In this document: piece by piece, positions 1-8,151 of the stretch
Layout of the letters: each line of letters begins with the position of its first letter
Numbering within the stretch: position 1 is the first letter of the stretch
Origin: Thermogemmatispora aurantia
Lineage (GTDB): Bacteria > Chloroflexota > Ktedonobacteria > Ktedonobacterales > Ktedonobacteraceae
NCBI RefSeq assembly: GCF_008974285.1
Contig: NZ_BKZV01000001.1
Coordinates: 1,520,214-1,584,213 of the forward strand
Direction of reading: 5' to 3'
Length of the DNA: 64,000 bases
Translations under genes and position numbers: made by a program
Notes under the pieces: model-generated
Database searches by the model: none
Told to the model about the DNA's origin: nothing
What the model saw: the letters and a program-made list of their open reading frames with translations, nothing else

Positions 1-129
1 TCAGCCCTGCTCTGTATCTTACATTAGCGGCATGAGCTTTATCTGGATCAGGTCGAGTGTCCGGGTTAAGACTGGGGCCGGTGTTTGGGAGTTTGGTACT
101 AATTTGCGCTGCTCCTGCGCGTGGCTAAA

Positions 130-159
130 TTGACACACATTGGTCTATGCAGGTAGACT
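130..159 (+). promoter_or_regulatory. Candidate sigma70 promoter of the SLT gene
   Basis: TTGACA at 130-135, an 18-bp spacer and TAGACT at 154-159 lie about 45 bp upstream of the ATG at 204. The -35 is perfect; the -10 matches consensus at 4 of 6 positions. Inferred from sequence only. Confidence 0.5.
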
Positions 160-203
160 CACAACCAGGTAAAACGTCAGCAGAGCAGCGAGGTTGATCA
201 CAT

Positions 204-1436
204 ATGCCGCAGTTTCGCCCGTTCCCGCCGTTCCAGGATGTTGGAGAGCCTGAGTCGGCGGGCGAGCAGGCACAAGGAGTGCACTTAGCAGGTTCGGCTT
301 CAGGAGTACAGGTGCCATTCCCAACGCAGACCACAGCCACGCCCGGCGAGCAGGCCCCTCGTCAGTTTGCCCCCTTTGGGCTGCTTTCCTTGCCGGCGAC
401 CGGGCCGCTCTCCACAACATCCAGCCGCCCGCTCTCTCAAGGCCAGTTCGGTGCCTCCGGTGCCACTGCTCCTTTCACCACGGAGCCGCTGCGGCGGCAG
501 CTGACGCCGACGACCGATCAATACCTGGCCATCTCGCCAGGCGCGGGGCCTGAGTCGACAACTTTGCCAGCCCCACCGCCTGCCGTGGCCTCTCAACCGC
601 TATCAACGTCGGTCCTGGTAGAAGGCCCAGGGACAACCGACCAGCTCGCTGAGTTGCCAGGTCAGCCCCAGACCACTGGCAGTCTAGCTGATCTGCTCGC
701 CGCTCTGCAAGCGACGCTAGAGCAGCCACGACGTATGGTGGTTATTCCCGCCGAGCATCCCCGGCAGCCAGTGCAGGAGCCGGTGAATCCACGCCGCCTG
801 AGCATCCGCCAGCGCCAGGGCATTATTCTTACGGTGCTGGTCATGGCGATCCTGGTGACGATGCTCACCCTCTCACCGCTGGCCGGCGGAAACGCCGTCC
901 CTCTCCTCGGCGGGATCAGAGAGTGGATTCAGAATCAGCAAACTGCCTGGCAGATTGCCGCTCACCAGCAACCCGTGGATGCCAACAACGGAGGAGGCAC
1001 GCCGCTCTTCAATTTTAACCCGGCCAATCTGCCTTTCATGACCATTCCTAACAGCCCCTACGTCCTCGTCGCCCAGCAAGCCGCCCTCGACGCCGGCATC
1101 TCGCCTGTCTACTTCGTGCGCCAGATCAATGTTGAGAGCGGCTTCAACCCATACGCGGTCTCGCCCGCGGGCGCTGTGGGCATCGCTCAGTTTCTGCCCA
1201 GTACTGCCGCGGGCCTGGGCATTGATCCCTGGAATCCAGTTGAGGCCCTGCGTGGAGCCGCTCGCCTGATGGCCAGTTATGCCCGCAGCTACGGCGGCGA
1301 CTACGCCAAAGCCCTGGCCGCCTACAACGCTGGCTCCGGCAACCTGCAAAACGCCCTGAACGCCTGTGGCGGCGCCTGGCTGAGCTGCATGCCAGCAGAG
1401 ACCCAGAACTATGTCTACCGCATTATGGGCATCTGA
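204..1436 (+). CDS. Membrane-anchored lytic transglycosylase (SLT domain)
   Basis: This 410-residue protein has a long N-terminal cytoplasmic region rich in Pro, Gln, Ser and Thr (about 1-200). One membrane helix follows (about 206-226), then an extracellular linker and a C-terminal SLT/GEWL-type lytic transglycosylase domain (about 288-400). The catalytic Glu is expected at E311 in the INVESGFNP motif. The family hallmarks GAVGIAQF (about 324-331) and AYNAGSGN (about 373-380) are both visible. Members of this family cleave the MurNAc-GlcNAc bond of peptidoglycan and leave 1,6-anhydro ends. A GAGG sequence sits about 10 nt before the ATG. The long disordered cytoplasmic tail is unusual for a transglycosylase and resembles the tail of the LCP protein at 26095. 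Function is confident; the role of the tail is unknown. Confidence 0.88.
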   Translation: MPQFRPFPPFQDVGEPESAGEQAQGVHLAGSASGVQVPFPTQTTATPGEQAPRQFAPFGLLSLPATGPLSTTSSRPLSQGQFGASGATAPFTTEPLRRQLTPTTDQYLAISPGAGPESTTLPAPPPAVASQPLSTSVLVEGPGTTDQLAELPGQPQTTGSLADLLAALQATLEQPRRMVVIPAEHPRQPVQEPVNPRRLSIRQRQGIILTVLVMAILVTMLTLSPLAGGNAVPLLGGIREWIQNQQTAWQIAAHQQPVDANNGGGTPLFNFNPANLPFMTIPNSPYVLVAQQAALDAGISPVYFVRQINVESGFNPYAVSPAGAVGIAQFLPSTAAGLGIDPWNPVEALRGAARLMASYARSYGGDYAKALAAYNAGSGNLQNALNACGGAWLSCMPAETQNYVYRIMGI

Positions 1437-1581
1437 TCCGGCTATGAACACAGACCAGGCATAGGCCCGCTCCGAGCAGCCGGCAATGCCCACGGTTGTG
1501 CCGAACAGACTTTCTTTGCGCTCTAACTCTGCGACACTTCTTCCTTCACAATCCTCCGACTGCAACCACCTCGCAACGAAC

Positions 1582-1623
1582 AGGGTCCGCTTCCCGCTAA
1601 GGGGAAGCGGACCCTTGTTCTTC
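1582..1623. terminator. Strong hairpin between convergent SLT and glmS genes
   Basis: A perfect 14-bp stem (1582-1595 with 1602-1615) encloses a 6-nt loop and is followed on the plus strand by TGTTCTTC. It lies between the convergent stop codons at 1436 and 1724 and probably terminates both transcripts. Confidence 0.8.
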
Positions 1624-1723
1624 ACTACCGCCCGACTGCCCGCCTGGATGCCAGATGGCAAGACTACCAGACTGGATATGGATAGCAAGCTGCGCTCACA
1701 GCACCAGGCCAGGCGCTTCCAGG

Positions 1724-3595
1724 CTACTCTACCGTGACCGACTTCGCCAGGTTGCGCGGTTGATCAACGTTGCAGCCACGGGCAACCGCCGCGTGATAGG
1801 CCAGGAGCTGGAGGGGAATCGCCGCCAGCACCGGGCTTAGCTCTTCCAGTGTCGGCGGTACGTAGAGCACCACATCGGCATGCTCACGAATAGCTTCGTC
1901 GCCCTCGGTGGCCACCGCGATTACACGTGCGTCCCGCGCACGAACCTGTTGCATATTGCTGACCACCTTTTCGTAGACGTGCGAGGCTGTGGCGATGGCT
2001 ACCAGCGGCGTCTGGGGATCAAGCAGGGCAATGGAGCCGTGTTTGAGTTCCCCAGCCGGGAAGCCCTCAGCGTGGATATAGGAAACCTCCTTGAGCTTGA
2101 GAGCACCCTCCAGAGCAGTCGGATAGCCCACGCCACGCCCGATGAACATGACGCTGTGGAGCGGAGCCAGCTCACGGGCCAGTGGCGCAATGGGATCGTC
2201 CGCTGCCGCAGCCCGGTCGAGAATTCGCTGAATTTGCGCGGGCAGCTGCTCCAGGGCCTGCAAGATCTCGGCGGCTCGCTCGGGATGCAGGGTGCCTCGC
2301 TGGAGGCCAAGGAAGAGGCCAAGCAGGTAGAGCTGAGCCAGCGTGGCGATGAAAGTCTTGGTGGCCACGACGCAAATCTCTGGTCCTGCCTGGATATAGA
2401 GCACAGCGTCGGCCAGCCGCGTCACAGCACTGGCCACGACGTTGGTAATGGCGACGACCGGCGCCCCCTGCTCCCGTGCCTGACGTGTGCTGACGAGCAC
2501 ATCGGCAGTCTCTCCCGACTGGGTAACGGCGACGCACAGGGTGTCCGGCCCAACCAGAGGATCAGCGTAGCGGAACTCACCCGCCGTAATAACTTCGACG
2601 GGGAGACGGGCCCAGCGCTCGATGACGTATTTGCCCACCAGGCCAGCATGATAGGAGGTGCCGCAGGCGACAATAATCATGCGCCTGACCTTCTCCAAGG
2701 CCCCGGAGCGCTGGAGAGCCTCCAACTCGGACAGGTAGAGCTGACCAGCCCGCACGCGCCCCAGCAGCGAGCGCTGGAATGCCTCTGGTTGCTCATAAAT
2801 CTCTTTGAGCATGAAGTGGGGATAGCCACCTTTCTCGGCGGCTTCGGCATCCCATTCGACGGTCGTGGGAGCACGCTCGACAAAGGTGCCATCCAGACGT
2901 TGGATGGTGAGGCCCTCGGGCCGCAGCGCCACTAGTTCCCCTTCGTCAATGATGACGACGCGCCGCGTATACTTGAGGAAGGCGGCAATATCGGAGGCCA
3001 GGAAGTGCTCGCGCTCGCCCAGGCCCACTACCAGGAAGGGGCCGTTGTAGCGCGCCCCAACCAGGAGCTGGGGCTGCTCGCGACAGAGGACGGCAATGGC
3101 GTAGGAGCCGCGCACGTGCTGCAGCGCCAGACGCACGGCCTCCAGCAGATCACCCTGCGCTTCGCCTCGATAGGCGCGCTCGACGAGATGAGCCAGCACC
3201 TCAGTGTCGGTCTCGGAGCGGAAGCTGTGGCCTTCCTGTTCCAGACGCTGGCGCAATTCGGCATAGTTCTCGATAATGCCGTTATGCACCACGGTGATTA
3301 GCCCATCGCAGTCGGCATGCGGGTGGGCGTTCGTATCGCTGGGGCGCCCGTGGGTGGCCCAGCGGGTATGGCCGATCCCCAGTGAACCGGGGGCCGGACG
3401 GGCCCCATTCTCGACCGCTGCCGCCAGATTAGCCAGCTTGCCTGCGCGGCGACAGACCTGCACTTCGCCACTGGCAGTCAGAACAGCGATGCCGGTAGAG
3501 TCATAGCCCCGGTATTCAAGTCGACGTAGCCCGTCAAGCAAAATGGAAGTAACATCGGTGCCAGCGGCACCGACGTAGCCAATGATCCCGCACAT
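1724..3595 (-). CDS. glmS: Glutamine--fructose-6-phosphate aminotransferase (isomerizing)
   Basis: GlmS converts fructose-6-phosphate and glutamine to glucosamine-6-phosphate and glutamate, the first committed step of UDP-GlcNAc and cell-wall synthesis. The protein (623 residues) begins MCGIIGYVG, so Cys2 is the N-terminal nucleophile of the class II glutamine amidotransferase domain (about 1-225). Two SIS sugar-isomerase domains follow (about 290-430 and 465-610). The first contains ACGTSYHAG and SQSGETADVL, and the second GRGVGYPTALEGALKLKE. The C-terminus NLAKSVTVE matches the family. Length is close to the usual 600-610. The upstream untranslated region carries a glmS ribozyme (3720-3880), so expression is probably controlled by glucosamine-6-phosphate-triggered cleavage of the mRNA. 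Confidence 0.97.
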   Translation of the reverse strand: MCGIIGYVGAAGTDVTSILLDGLRRLEYRGYDSTGIAVLTASGEVQVCRRAGKLANLAAAVENGARPAPGSLGIGHTRWATHGRPSDTNAHPHADCDGLITVVHNGIIENYAELRQRLEQEGHSFRSETDTEVLAHLVERAYRGEAQGDLLEAVRLALQHVRGSYAIAVLCREQPQLLVGARYNGPFLVVGLGEREHFLASDIAAFLKYTRRVVIIDEGELVALRPEGLTIQRLDGTFVERAPTTVEWDAEAAEKGGYPHFMLKEIYEQPEAFQRSLLGRVRAGQLYLSELEALQRSGALEKVRRMIIVACGTSYHAGLVGKYVIERWARLPVEVITAGEFRYADPLVGPDTLCVAVTQSGETADVLVSTRQAREQGAPVVAITNVVASAVTRLADAVLYIQAGPEICVVATKTFIATLAQLYLLGLFLGLQRGTLHPERAAEILQALEQLPAQIQRILDRAAAADDPIAPLARELAPLHSVMFIGRGVGYPTALEGALKLKEVSYIHAEGFPAGELKHGSIALLDPQTPLVAIATASHVYEKVVSNMQQVRARDARVIAVATEGDEAIREHADVVLYVPPTLEELSPVLAAIPLQLLAYHAAVARGCNVDQPRNLAKSVTVE

Positions 3596-3719
3596 GAGGC
3601 AGGGTATCCTTTCCGTCTGTGATGTGGTATAGAGAGAACAGGTTTGCTCCAGGCTGTCGCCGAAAGTCCGTCCCCGGTGCCTGGACGATGCTTTCTTCCG
3701 CCCGGAATAGCCCTGTTTC

Positions 3720-3880
3720 AGCTATATCACTGAGAGCGTTTTGTCCTGGCCGTTACCAGCCAGTTTTGTGCGCTCCCTTCACAGGGAAGTGATCTCCCCT
3801 GGGGGCTCCCCGCTGATTGTCCGAACAGCCCCCACCTCGTCAGCCGTGGCCCCTCCTGCAGCCCGGCCCTTGCGCTACTC
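3720..3880 (-). ncRNA. glmS self-cleaving ribozyme (riboswitch)
   Basis: Read on the minus strand, the glmS leader reproduces the ribozyme core in order. AGCGC comes first, with predicted cleavage between A3876 and G3875. Next is a P2 helix whose GCCG pairs with CGGC immediately before the diagnostic GACGAGG. A G-rich helix follows whose strands GGGGGCT and AGCCCCC pair, with GACAATCAGCGGGG between them. Then comes AGATCAC, which can pair with GTGAT near the 3' end. The last part is a pseudosymmetric stem GAGCG/CGCTC that encloses ACAAAA, a CTGG/CCAG hairpin and GACAAAA, equivalent to the AAAC-P4-GAACAAAG part of known examples. It sits directly upstream of glmS. The family binds glucosamine-6-phosphate as a catalytic cofactor. 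Recognition is by eye; a covariance search (Rfam RF00234) would settle it. Confidence 0.85.
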
Positions 3881-3914
3881 ACTGGGACGATCAAAGCACC
3901 GGTTGGTAGTTTTA

Positions 3915-3923
3915 AGTATACCA
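3915..3923 (-). promoter_or_regulatory. Extended -10 promoter for glmS
   Basis: On the minus strand TGGTATACT (TGn plus TATACT) would start transcription near 3908, about 30 nt ahead of the ribozyme cleavage site. No good -35 is seen, as is usual for extended -10 promoters. Confidence 0.55.
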
Positions 3924-4046
3924 GATCGGATAACCTCTATAGGAGAAACGAGCCAGACAGCTTTTTTAACCGGTCGCTCTCGATCCATCGGTCAGGAGCA
4001 CAGGGCACCAGTCGCCCCGGGAAGCGGCAGCACCAACCGACCGACC

Positions 4047-5819
4047 CTATGCTCCGGGGCGATCGCGGTAGCGGTTGGTAATCGGTAGGCGACGATCGCG
4101 CCCAAAAGCGCGTGGTGTTATCTTCACCCCCGGCGGAGCCTGACGGCGCTTGTACTCGCTCCGATCGACAAGCTGCATGACGCGCTCGACCAGGGCCGGG
4201 TCGAAGCCCATCGCCACCATCTCCTCGAAGCTGCGATCTTCCTCAGCATAAGCCTGGAGAATAGGATCAAGCAGCTCATAGGGCGGCAGGCTATCGGTAT
4301 CCTTCTGGCCCGGGCGCAGCTCGGCTGAGGGCGCTTTCTCCAGAACCGCCTGCGGAATGACCGGGCGCTCGCCCAAGGAGTTACGATAGCGGCTCAGCTC
4401 GTATACCAGGGTCTTGGGCACATCCTTGAGAACGGCGAAGCCTCCAGCCATATCTCCGTAGAGAGTGCTGTAACCAGTGGCCATTTCCGACTTGTTGCCT
4501 GTGGTTAGCACAATCGGCCCCAGTTTGTTGGAGATGGTCATCAGGATGTTGCCGCGAATACGCGCCTGCAGATTCTCGGCGGCCAGGCCGTGGTCACCTT
4601 CGCCCAGGGCCGGCGCCATGACGCGCAACGAGGTGCGGAAGATCTCTTCAATGGGGATGGTGATCAGTTGGATGCCAAGATTTTCCGCCAGTTGCCGGGC
4701 ATCGGTCTTGCTCCCCTCAGAGGAGTAGGCTGAAGGCATAGAGACCCCGAGGACGTTCTCGGGTCCCAAAGCATCGGCAGCAATGACTGCCGTCAGGGAG
4801 GAGTCAATGCCCCCCGAAAGTCCGACGATCGCTTTGCTGAAACCGGTCTTGCGTACATAGTCGCGCGTTCCCAAGACGAGTGCCGCATAGATCTCCGCCA
4901 GTCGCTCCAGGGCCAGCTCGATACGCTGGCCGGCGCCGAGCAGCGGGCGCCCATCCAGGGCCGGTGGAGACATGCTCTCAGACGAGACGACAATCACGGG
5001 TACTTCTTCGGGGCGCAGCTCCAATCGTTCCTGGCGCCGGCGGGGATCGTGCAGCCGCGAGCGGAAGACTGAGGCGACGTCGAGATCTACCACCAGGAGA
5101 TCCTCTTCAAATTGTTTGGCGCGGGCGATTAGTCGGCCCTGTTCATTGAACACCATGCTGCCGCCATCAAAAACAAGCTCGTCCTGCCCACCGACGAGGT
5201 TCAGGTAGGCTACGATAAGGCCGTTGTCGGCGGCCCGCGTTGCCAGCATCTGCTCACGGAAATGGCGCTTGCCGGCATGATAGGGCGAACCATTGATATT
5301 GATAATCACCTCGGCACCAGCATGAGCCTGCAGGGTCAAAGGGCCAGTCGGATACCAGATGTCCTCGCAGATCGTAATGCCAACATGGACGCCATTGATC
5401 AGGAAGAGCGGCGCCGCCCGTCCGGCCTGGAAGTAGCGGTACTCGTCGAAGACACCGTAGTTCGGTAGATAGTGTTTATGGTAGATGCCGTAAAGGCGCC
5501 CATCGCCTATGACTGCTGCCGCATTGTAGATGTCCTCGTCACGATCGACATAGCCGATGACTGCTGTCAGGCCGGGCAGCTCCTGGCTACGCTCAATGAG
5601 CCGCTGCAGGCGGCGCAGGTTCGCAGAAACGAAGCCCGGCTTGAGAAGCAGGTCCTCTGGCGGATAGCCAGTAAGCGCTAGCTCCGGTGTGCAGACAATG
5701 TGCGCACCTGCCCGATGCGCCTCACGCATAGCCGTCCAGATTTTCTCGGCGTTACCGTCGAGGTCGCCGACCGTGACATTGATCTGCGCTAGCGCAATAC
5801 GCAGGGGTACGATATGCAT
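4047..5819 (-). CDS. nadE: Glutamine-dependent NAD+ synthetase
   Basis: This enzyme amidates nicotinic acid adenine dinucleotide to NAD+ using ATP and glutamine. The 590-residue protein has an N-terminal nitrilase-type glutaminase domain with the expected triad: E46 in TPELALTGYPPED, K115 in HKHYLPN and C151 in TICEDIW. The C-terminal synthetase domain has the PP-loop SGGIDSS (335-341) and the conserved NIRARIRGN-type segment (here LQARIRGNILM). Both halves of the two-domain form are intact and the length is typical. The Shine-Dalgarno is embedded in a short inverted repeat right before the ATG (5821-5835). Confidence 0.97.
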   Translation of the reverse strand: MHIVPLRIALAQINVTVGDLDGNAEKIWTAMREAHRAGAHIVCTPELALTGYPPEDLLLKPGFVSANLRRLQRLIERSQELPGLTAVIGYVDRDEDIYNAAAVIGDGRLYGIYHKHYLPNYGVFDEYRYFQAGRAAPLFLINGVHVGITICEDIWYPTGPLTLQAHAGAEVIININGSPYHAGKRHFREQMLATRAADNGLIVAYLNLVGGQDELVFDGGSMVFNEQGRLIARAKQFEEDLLVVDLDVASVFRSRLHDPRRRQERLELRPEEVPVIVVSSESMSPPALDGRPLLGAGQRIELALERLAEIYAALVLGTRDYVRKTGFSKAIVGLSGGIDSSLTAVIAADALGPENVLGVSMPSAYSSEGSKTDARQLAENLGIQLITIPIEEIFRTSLRVMAPALGEGDHGLAAENLQARIRGNILMTISNKLGPIVLTTGNKSEMATGYSTLYGDMAGGFAVLKDVPKTLVYELSRYRNSLGERPVIPQAVLEKAPSAELRPGQKDTDSLPPYELLDPILQAYAEEDRSFEEMVAMGFDPALVERVMQLVDRSEYKRRQAPPGVKITPRAFGRDRRLPITNRYRDRPGA

Positions 5820-5820
5820 G

Positions 5821-5835
5821 GGAAGGCTCCCTTCC
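5821..5835 (-). promoter_or_regulatory. Inverted repeat enclosing the nadE ribosome-binding site
   Basis: GGAAGG-GAG-CCTTCC (6-bp arms, 3-nt loop) begins one base upstream of the nadE ATG and contains the AAGGGAG Shine-Dalgarno. In RNA the hairpin would hide the binding site, which hints at translational control. The loop is short, so it could also be incidental. Confidence 0.4.
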
Positions 5836-5956
5836 TTGCCAGCGCTGCGACTGCGATCGCCACTGCGCCCGCAGATAACGCCGGCGGCTGGCAGAGTGGC
5901 AAAATTTTTACCATAATATTACAACTGACTCAGCGTTGGGAGGTTCTTTCCCCTTG

Positions 5957-6460
5957 ATGGATCTGGTAGCCTATCTTGTGCTGGACGTGCCCTTTATCCT
6001 GGTGGTCTACCTGGCCGTGCTGCTCTTCACCCGGCCCGGACGCGTGCCGACGCTGGCGGCACTGCTAGGCGGCCTCGGGATGGCAGTAATCAATATGCTG
6101 GCCGATCTCCTGGCCTATTATGTCCATTTGTGGCATTATACGCTTCCTGGCCTGGTTTTCCATCTGCCGCTGCCTTTCTATATTCCTGATATCTTTATCT
6201 ACGGTGGCATTGGCTATCTGGCCATCTGGCTGCTCTGGCATCGCCGTTCCTGGCACTGGGTGGCGATCGCTCTCCTGGTAGCCACACCTCTGGTGCGCGC
6301 GCTCTTCGATTACGCCCGCGCGGTGACGGCAAGCGGCTACATTGTGTGGGACAGCCCCTTAGCGGGCGTCTTTGATCTCCTTCAGTACCTGGTCGCTTTC
6401 TATCTGGGCTACCTGCTCTTCACGCTATGCGTGCGCACCTACCTCAGCCATCACCAGTAG
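5957..6460 (+). CDS. Polytopic membrane protein of unknown function
   Basis: I do not recognise the family. The protein (about 167 residues) is almost entirely hydrophobic, with about five membrane spans and few charged loops. It contains a conserved-looking stretch around HLWHYTLPG and LPLPFYIPDIF. The ATG at 5957 is chosen because GGGAGG at 5938-5943 is a convincing Shine-Dalgarno; a TTG at 5954 is the alternative, and an upstream TTG at 5936 lies within the ribosome-binding site. It is divergent from nadE and its function cannot be inferred from position. Confidence 0.75.
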   Translation: MDLVAYLVLDVPFILVVYLAVLLFTRPGRVPTLAALLGGLGMAVINMLADLLAYYVHLWHYTLPGLVFHLPLPFYIPDIFIYGGIGYLAIWLLWHRRSWHWVAIALLVATPLVRALFDYARAVTASGYIVWDSPLAGVFDLLQYLVAFYLGYLLFTLCVRTYLSHHQ

Positions 6461-6894
6461 GCCGCCAGAGCGAAGACAGGAACAAAGCCAAGCCCATCAG
6501 GCAGACTGGCTGCAGCTAGAGCAGCTCAAGAGAAATCAGGTAATGAGAAAAAGATATCCCTCAATAGAGGAAAAAGAACAGATGATCTCTGGCAGTATCT
6601 GGCAGGACAGGAACAGGTAGAGCAGCAGATAACAAGCAAATAGGCAGATTAATAGTATGGCGAGAGAGCAAGCGATGGACACCCTCGCCTTTGCCGGGTG
6701 TGGTCTTTGTCACACGCTGCCAGCAGGCTCTCCGCTCCGACTACGCTCGACCAGCGGATAGAGAGGAGAGGGACCAGGCACCGCCCGACCCGGAAGCGCG
6801 ACGAGAGGCAAGGAGAGCTGCCTTTCTCTCTGCTCATACCTGGCTGACCTGCGAACCGGAACAGAGAACCTGGCGGGGCATCAAGCCGGCACAA
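6461..6894. other. 434-bp intergenic gap
   Basis: This separates two convergent genes. The only structure seen is a weak hairpin, ACACCC (6679-6684) with GGGTGT (6696-6701), followed by GGTCTTTG. It could end the upstream plus-strand transcript. No gene is supported. Confidence 0.4.
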
Positions 6895-7611
6895 TTACCG
6901 CCGTGGTAGCCTGGTTCCTACCCAGACGAGCAAGAGTAAGACCGCCAGCATAGCCGTACGGCGGATCGCCTGCACCCAGCGCTCTTCCGCTCGCGGGTCA
7001 CCGCCGCCGAGGTGAAGACGGCGCACCAGGCTATGGAGCGGCGTTCTCTCCCTGGCTTGTAGGCCTGACCCCGCGGCACTGACGGCCTCCGGCGGCCACG
7101 CCCGCTCCTGATGCTGAGGACTCAGCCGGTCCGGCTGGACCGCTAACTTGGTGGCTTCCTCGATCTCAGGCGGGCGCATGGCGCGCAGCTGATCCGCCAG
7201 GCCCAGGAAAAACTGCTGGATGAGCATTTTGGTTGTGCCGCGCAGCACGGGCGCGGGCAAGAGACCAGCCCTCCCTACCTGTAAGACTCCCTGGTAGGAG
7301 ACAACGGTATTGTGCTCGCGCCGCAGCAGACGCACCCAACCCTCTCCTCGCACCGGGCCGTGGCGGCTCTCACCTTCGACGGCGATGCGATAGCAGTGAG
7401 GATAGTCTTGATCAGAGATGGTGACCATTCCTTCATAACTGCCTCGCAGCGGGGCATGCCTGACAGCGAGCCTGATGGCATAGCGATTCTCGCCCAGGGC
7501 CTCCAGGTGCTCCACTCCTGGCAGAGCCTGGCGGAGAATCTGTTGATCCATCAGGCATTTCCATACTTCTTCAGGAGTTGCCTGGAGTGTGTATGCTCCC
7601 TCAACGTCCAT
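6895..7611 (-). CDS. CoxG-like SRPBCC protein with C-terminal membrane anchor
   Basis: The first 150 residues match the CoxG (carbon monoxide dehydrogenase subunit G) branch of the SRPBCC/START-like fold: a start MDVEGAYTLQATPEEVWKCL, a middle LPGVEHLEALGENRY, and GTTKMLIQQFFLGLADQL near the end of the domain. The last 20 residues (about 217-236) form a membrane helix followed by basic residues, so the protein is probably tail-anchored. CoxG proteins recruit CO dehydrogenase to the membrane, but many homologues occur without cox genes and none are in this window. AAGGA precedes the start and a near-consensus promoter lies 40-65 bp upstream. The fold is confident; the role is not. Confidence 0.8.
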   Translation of the reverse strand: MDVEGAYTLQATPEEVWKCLMDQQILRQALPGVEHLEALGENRYAIRLAVRHAPLRGSYEGMVTISDQDYPHCYRIAVEGESRHGPVRGEGWVRLLRREHNTVVSYQGVLQVGRAGLLPAPVLRGTTKMLIQQFFLGLADQLRAMRPPEIEEATKLAVQPDRLSPQHQERAWPPEAVSAAGSGLQARERTPLHSLVRRLHLGGGDPRAEERWVQAIRRTAMLAVLLLLVWVGTRLPRR

Positions 7612-7647
7612 AGGATAATTCCTTAAAGATCAATAATTGCCGCCCTC

Positions 7648-7676
7648 ATTATAGAAGAGGAGGTCGTCACTGACAA
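7648..7676 (-). promoter_or_regulatory. Promoter of the CoxG-like gene
   Basis: Minus strand TTGTCA (7676-7671), 17-bp spacer, TATAAT (7653-7648). Near-consensus sigma70 promoter about 37 bp before the start codon at 7611. Confidence 0.75.
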
Positions 7677-7804
7677 GCGGATCGGGGATCTTCCTGAAAA
7701 TTCCCGCCTCCTCTTCCCACCTGCTTTTATGGCCTGGCCCGGTAGGCAAGGGCTGGTCACATGCTCAACCCCATCTGCAGCACCCCATTGCGTGCAGTGC
7801 CCCC

Positions 7805-7834
7805 TTGCCAGCACCAGCTATCCTCTCCTATACT
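7805..7834 (+). promoter_or_regulatory. Promoter upstream of the antiporter leader RNA
   Basis: TTGCCA (7805-7810), 18-bp spacer, TATACT (7829-7834), both 5 of 6 to consensus. Predicted start of transcription is near 7841. Confidence 0.7.
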
Positions 7835-7840
7835 AGAATG

Positions 7841-7929
7841 GATAAGTGTTGGAAGCACACATTGCGTTCTCGCTTATAAACTGAGGAGTGCCGGGAAGTC
7901 TGGTCGGCCCTGGCACTCCTCTTTTCTTT
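7841..7929 (+). ncRNA. Short promoter-to-terminator transcript upstream of the Na+/H+ antiporter
   Basis: From the predicted start at about 7841 the RNA runs about 90 nt into a perfect 10-bp stem, GAGGAGTGCC (7883-7892) with GGCACTCCTC (7912-7921), followed by TTTTCTTT. This is a textbook intrinsic terminator. Upstream, ATAAG can pair with CTTAT, enclosing a GTGT/ACAC hairpin, giving an aptamer-like fold ahead of the terminator. It is either a free-standing small RNA or a transcription-attenuating leader for the antiporter gene that begins 220 bp later. No known riboswitch consensus was recognised. Confidence 0.55.
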
Positions 7930-8151
7930 GTGCGCTGCCTTGCCGTTCCGCTCGATGCAGGACCAGCATCCCCTGCTCTGCCTCCTGCCGCTGCCTCCAT
8001 ACCCATGCAACGCCTGCGCTGGCTGAGGCAGGCGGATCAGGCCCAGTTCAGCACAGATAGGCCGGGCCGGATCGGAGCAGAGCCGAGCGAGCCAGGCGCG
8101 GATCGAGACGGGCACGCTCGCCCTTCGCCTGAAGAAAGGGGGCCGTTTTAG

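Noticed and set aside
873-1688. Long open frame antisense to the SLT gene (271 codons)
   Set aside because: It is a GC-driven shadow of a clearly conserved SLT coding sequence and has no recognisable domain or ribosome-binding site.
1880-2935. Long open frame antisense to glmS (351 codons)
   Set aside because: Fully inside glmS and without family motifs; a compositional shadow.
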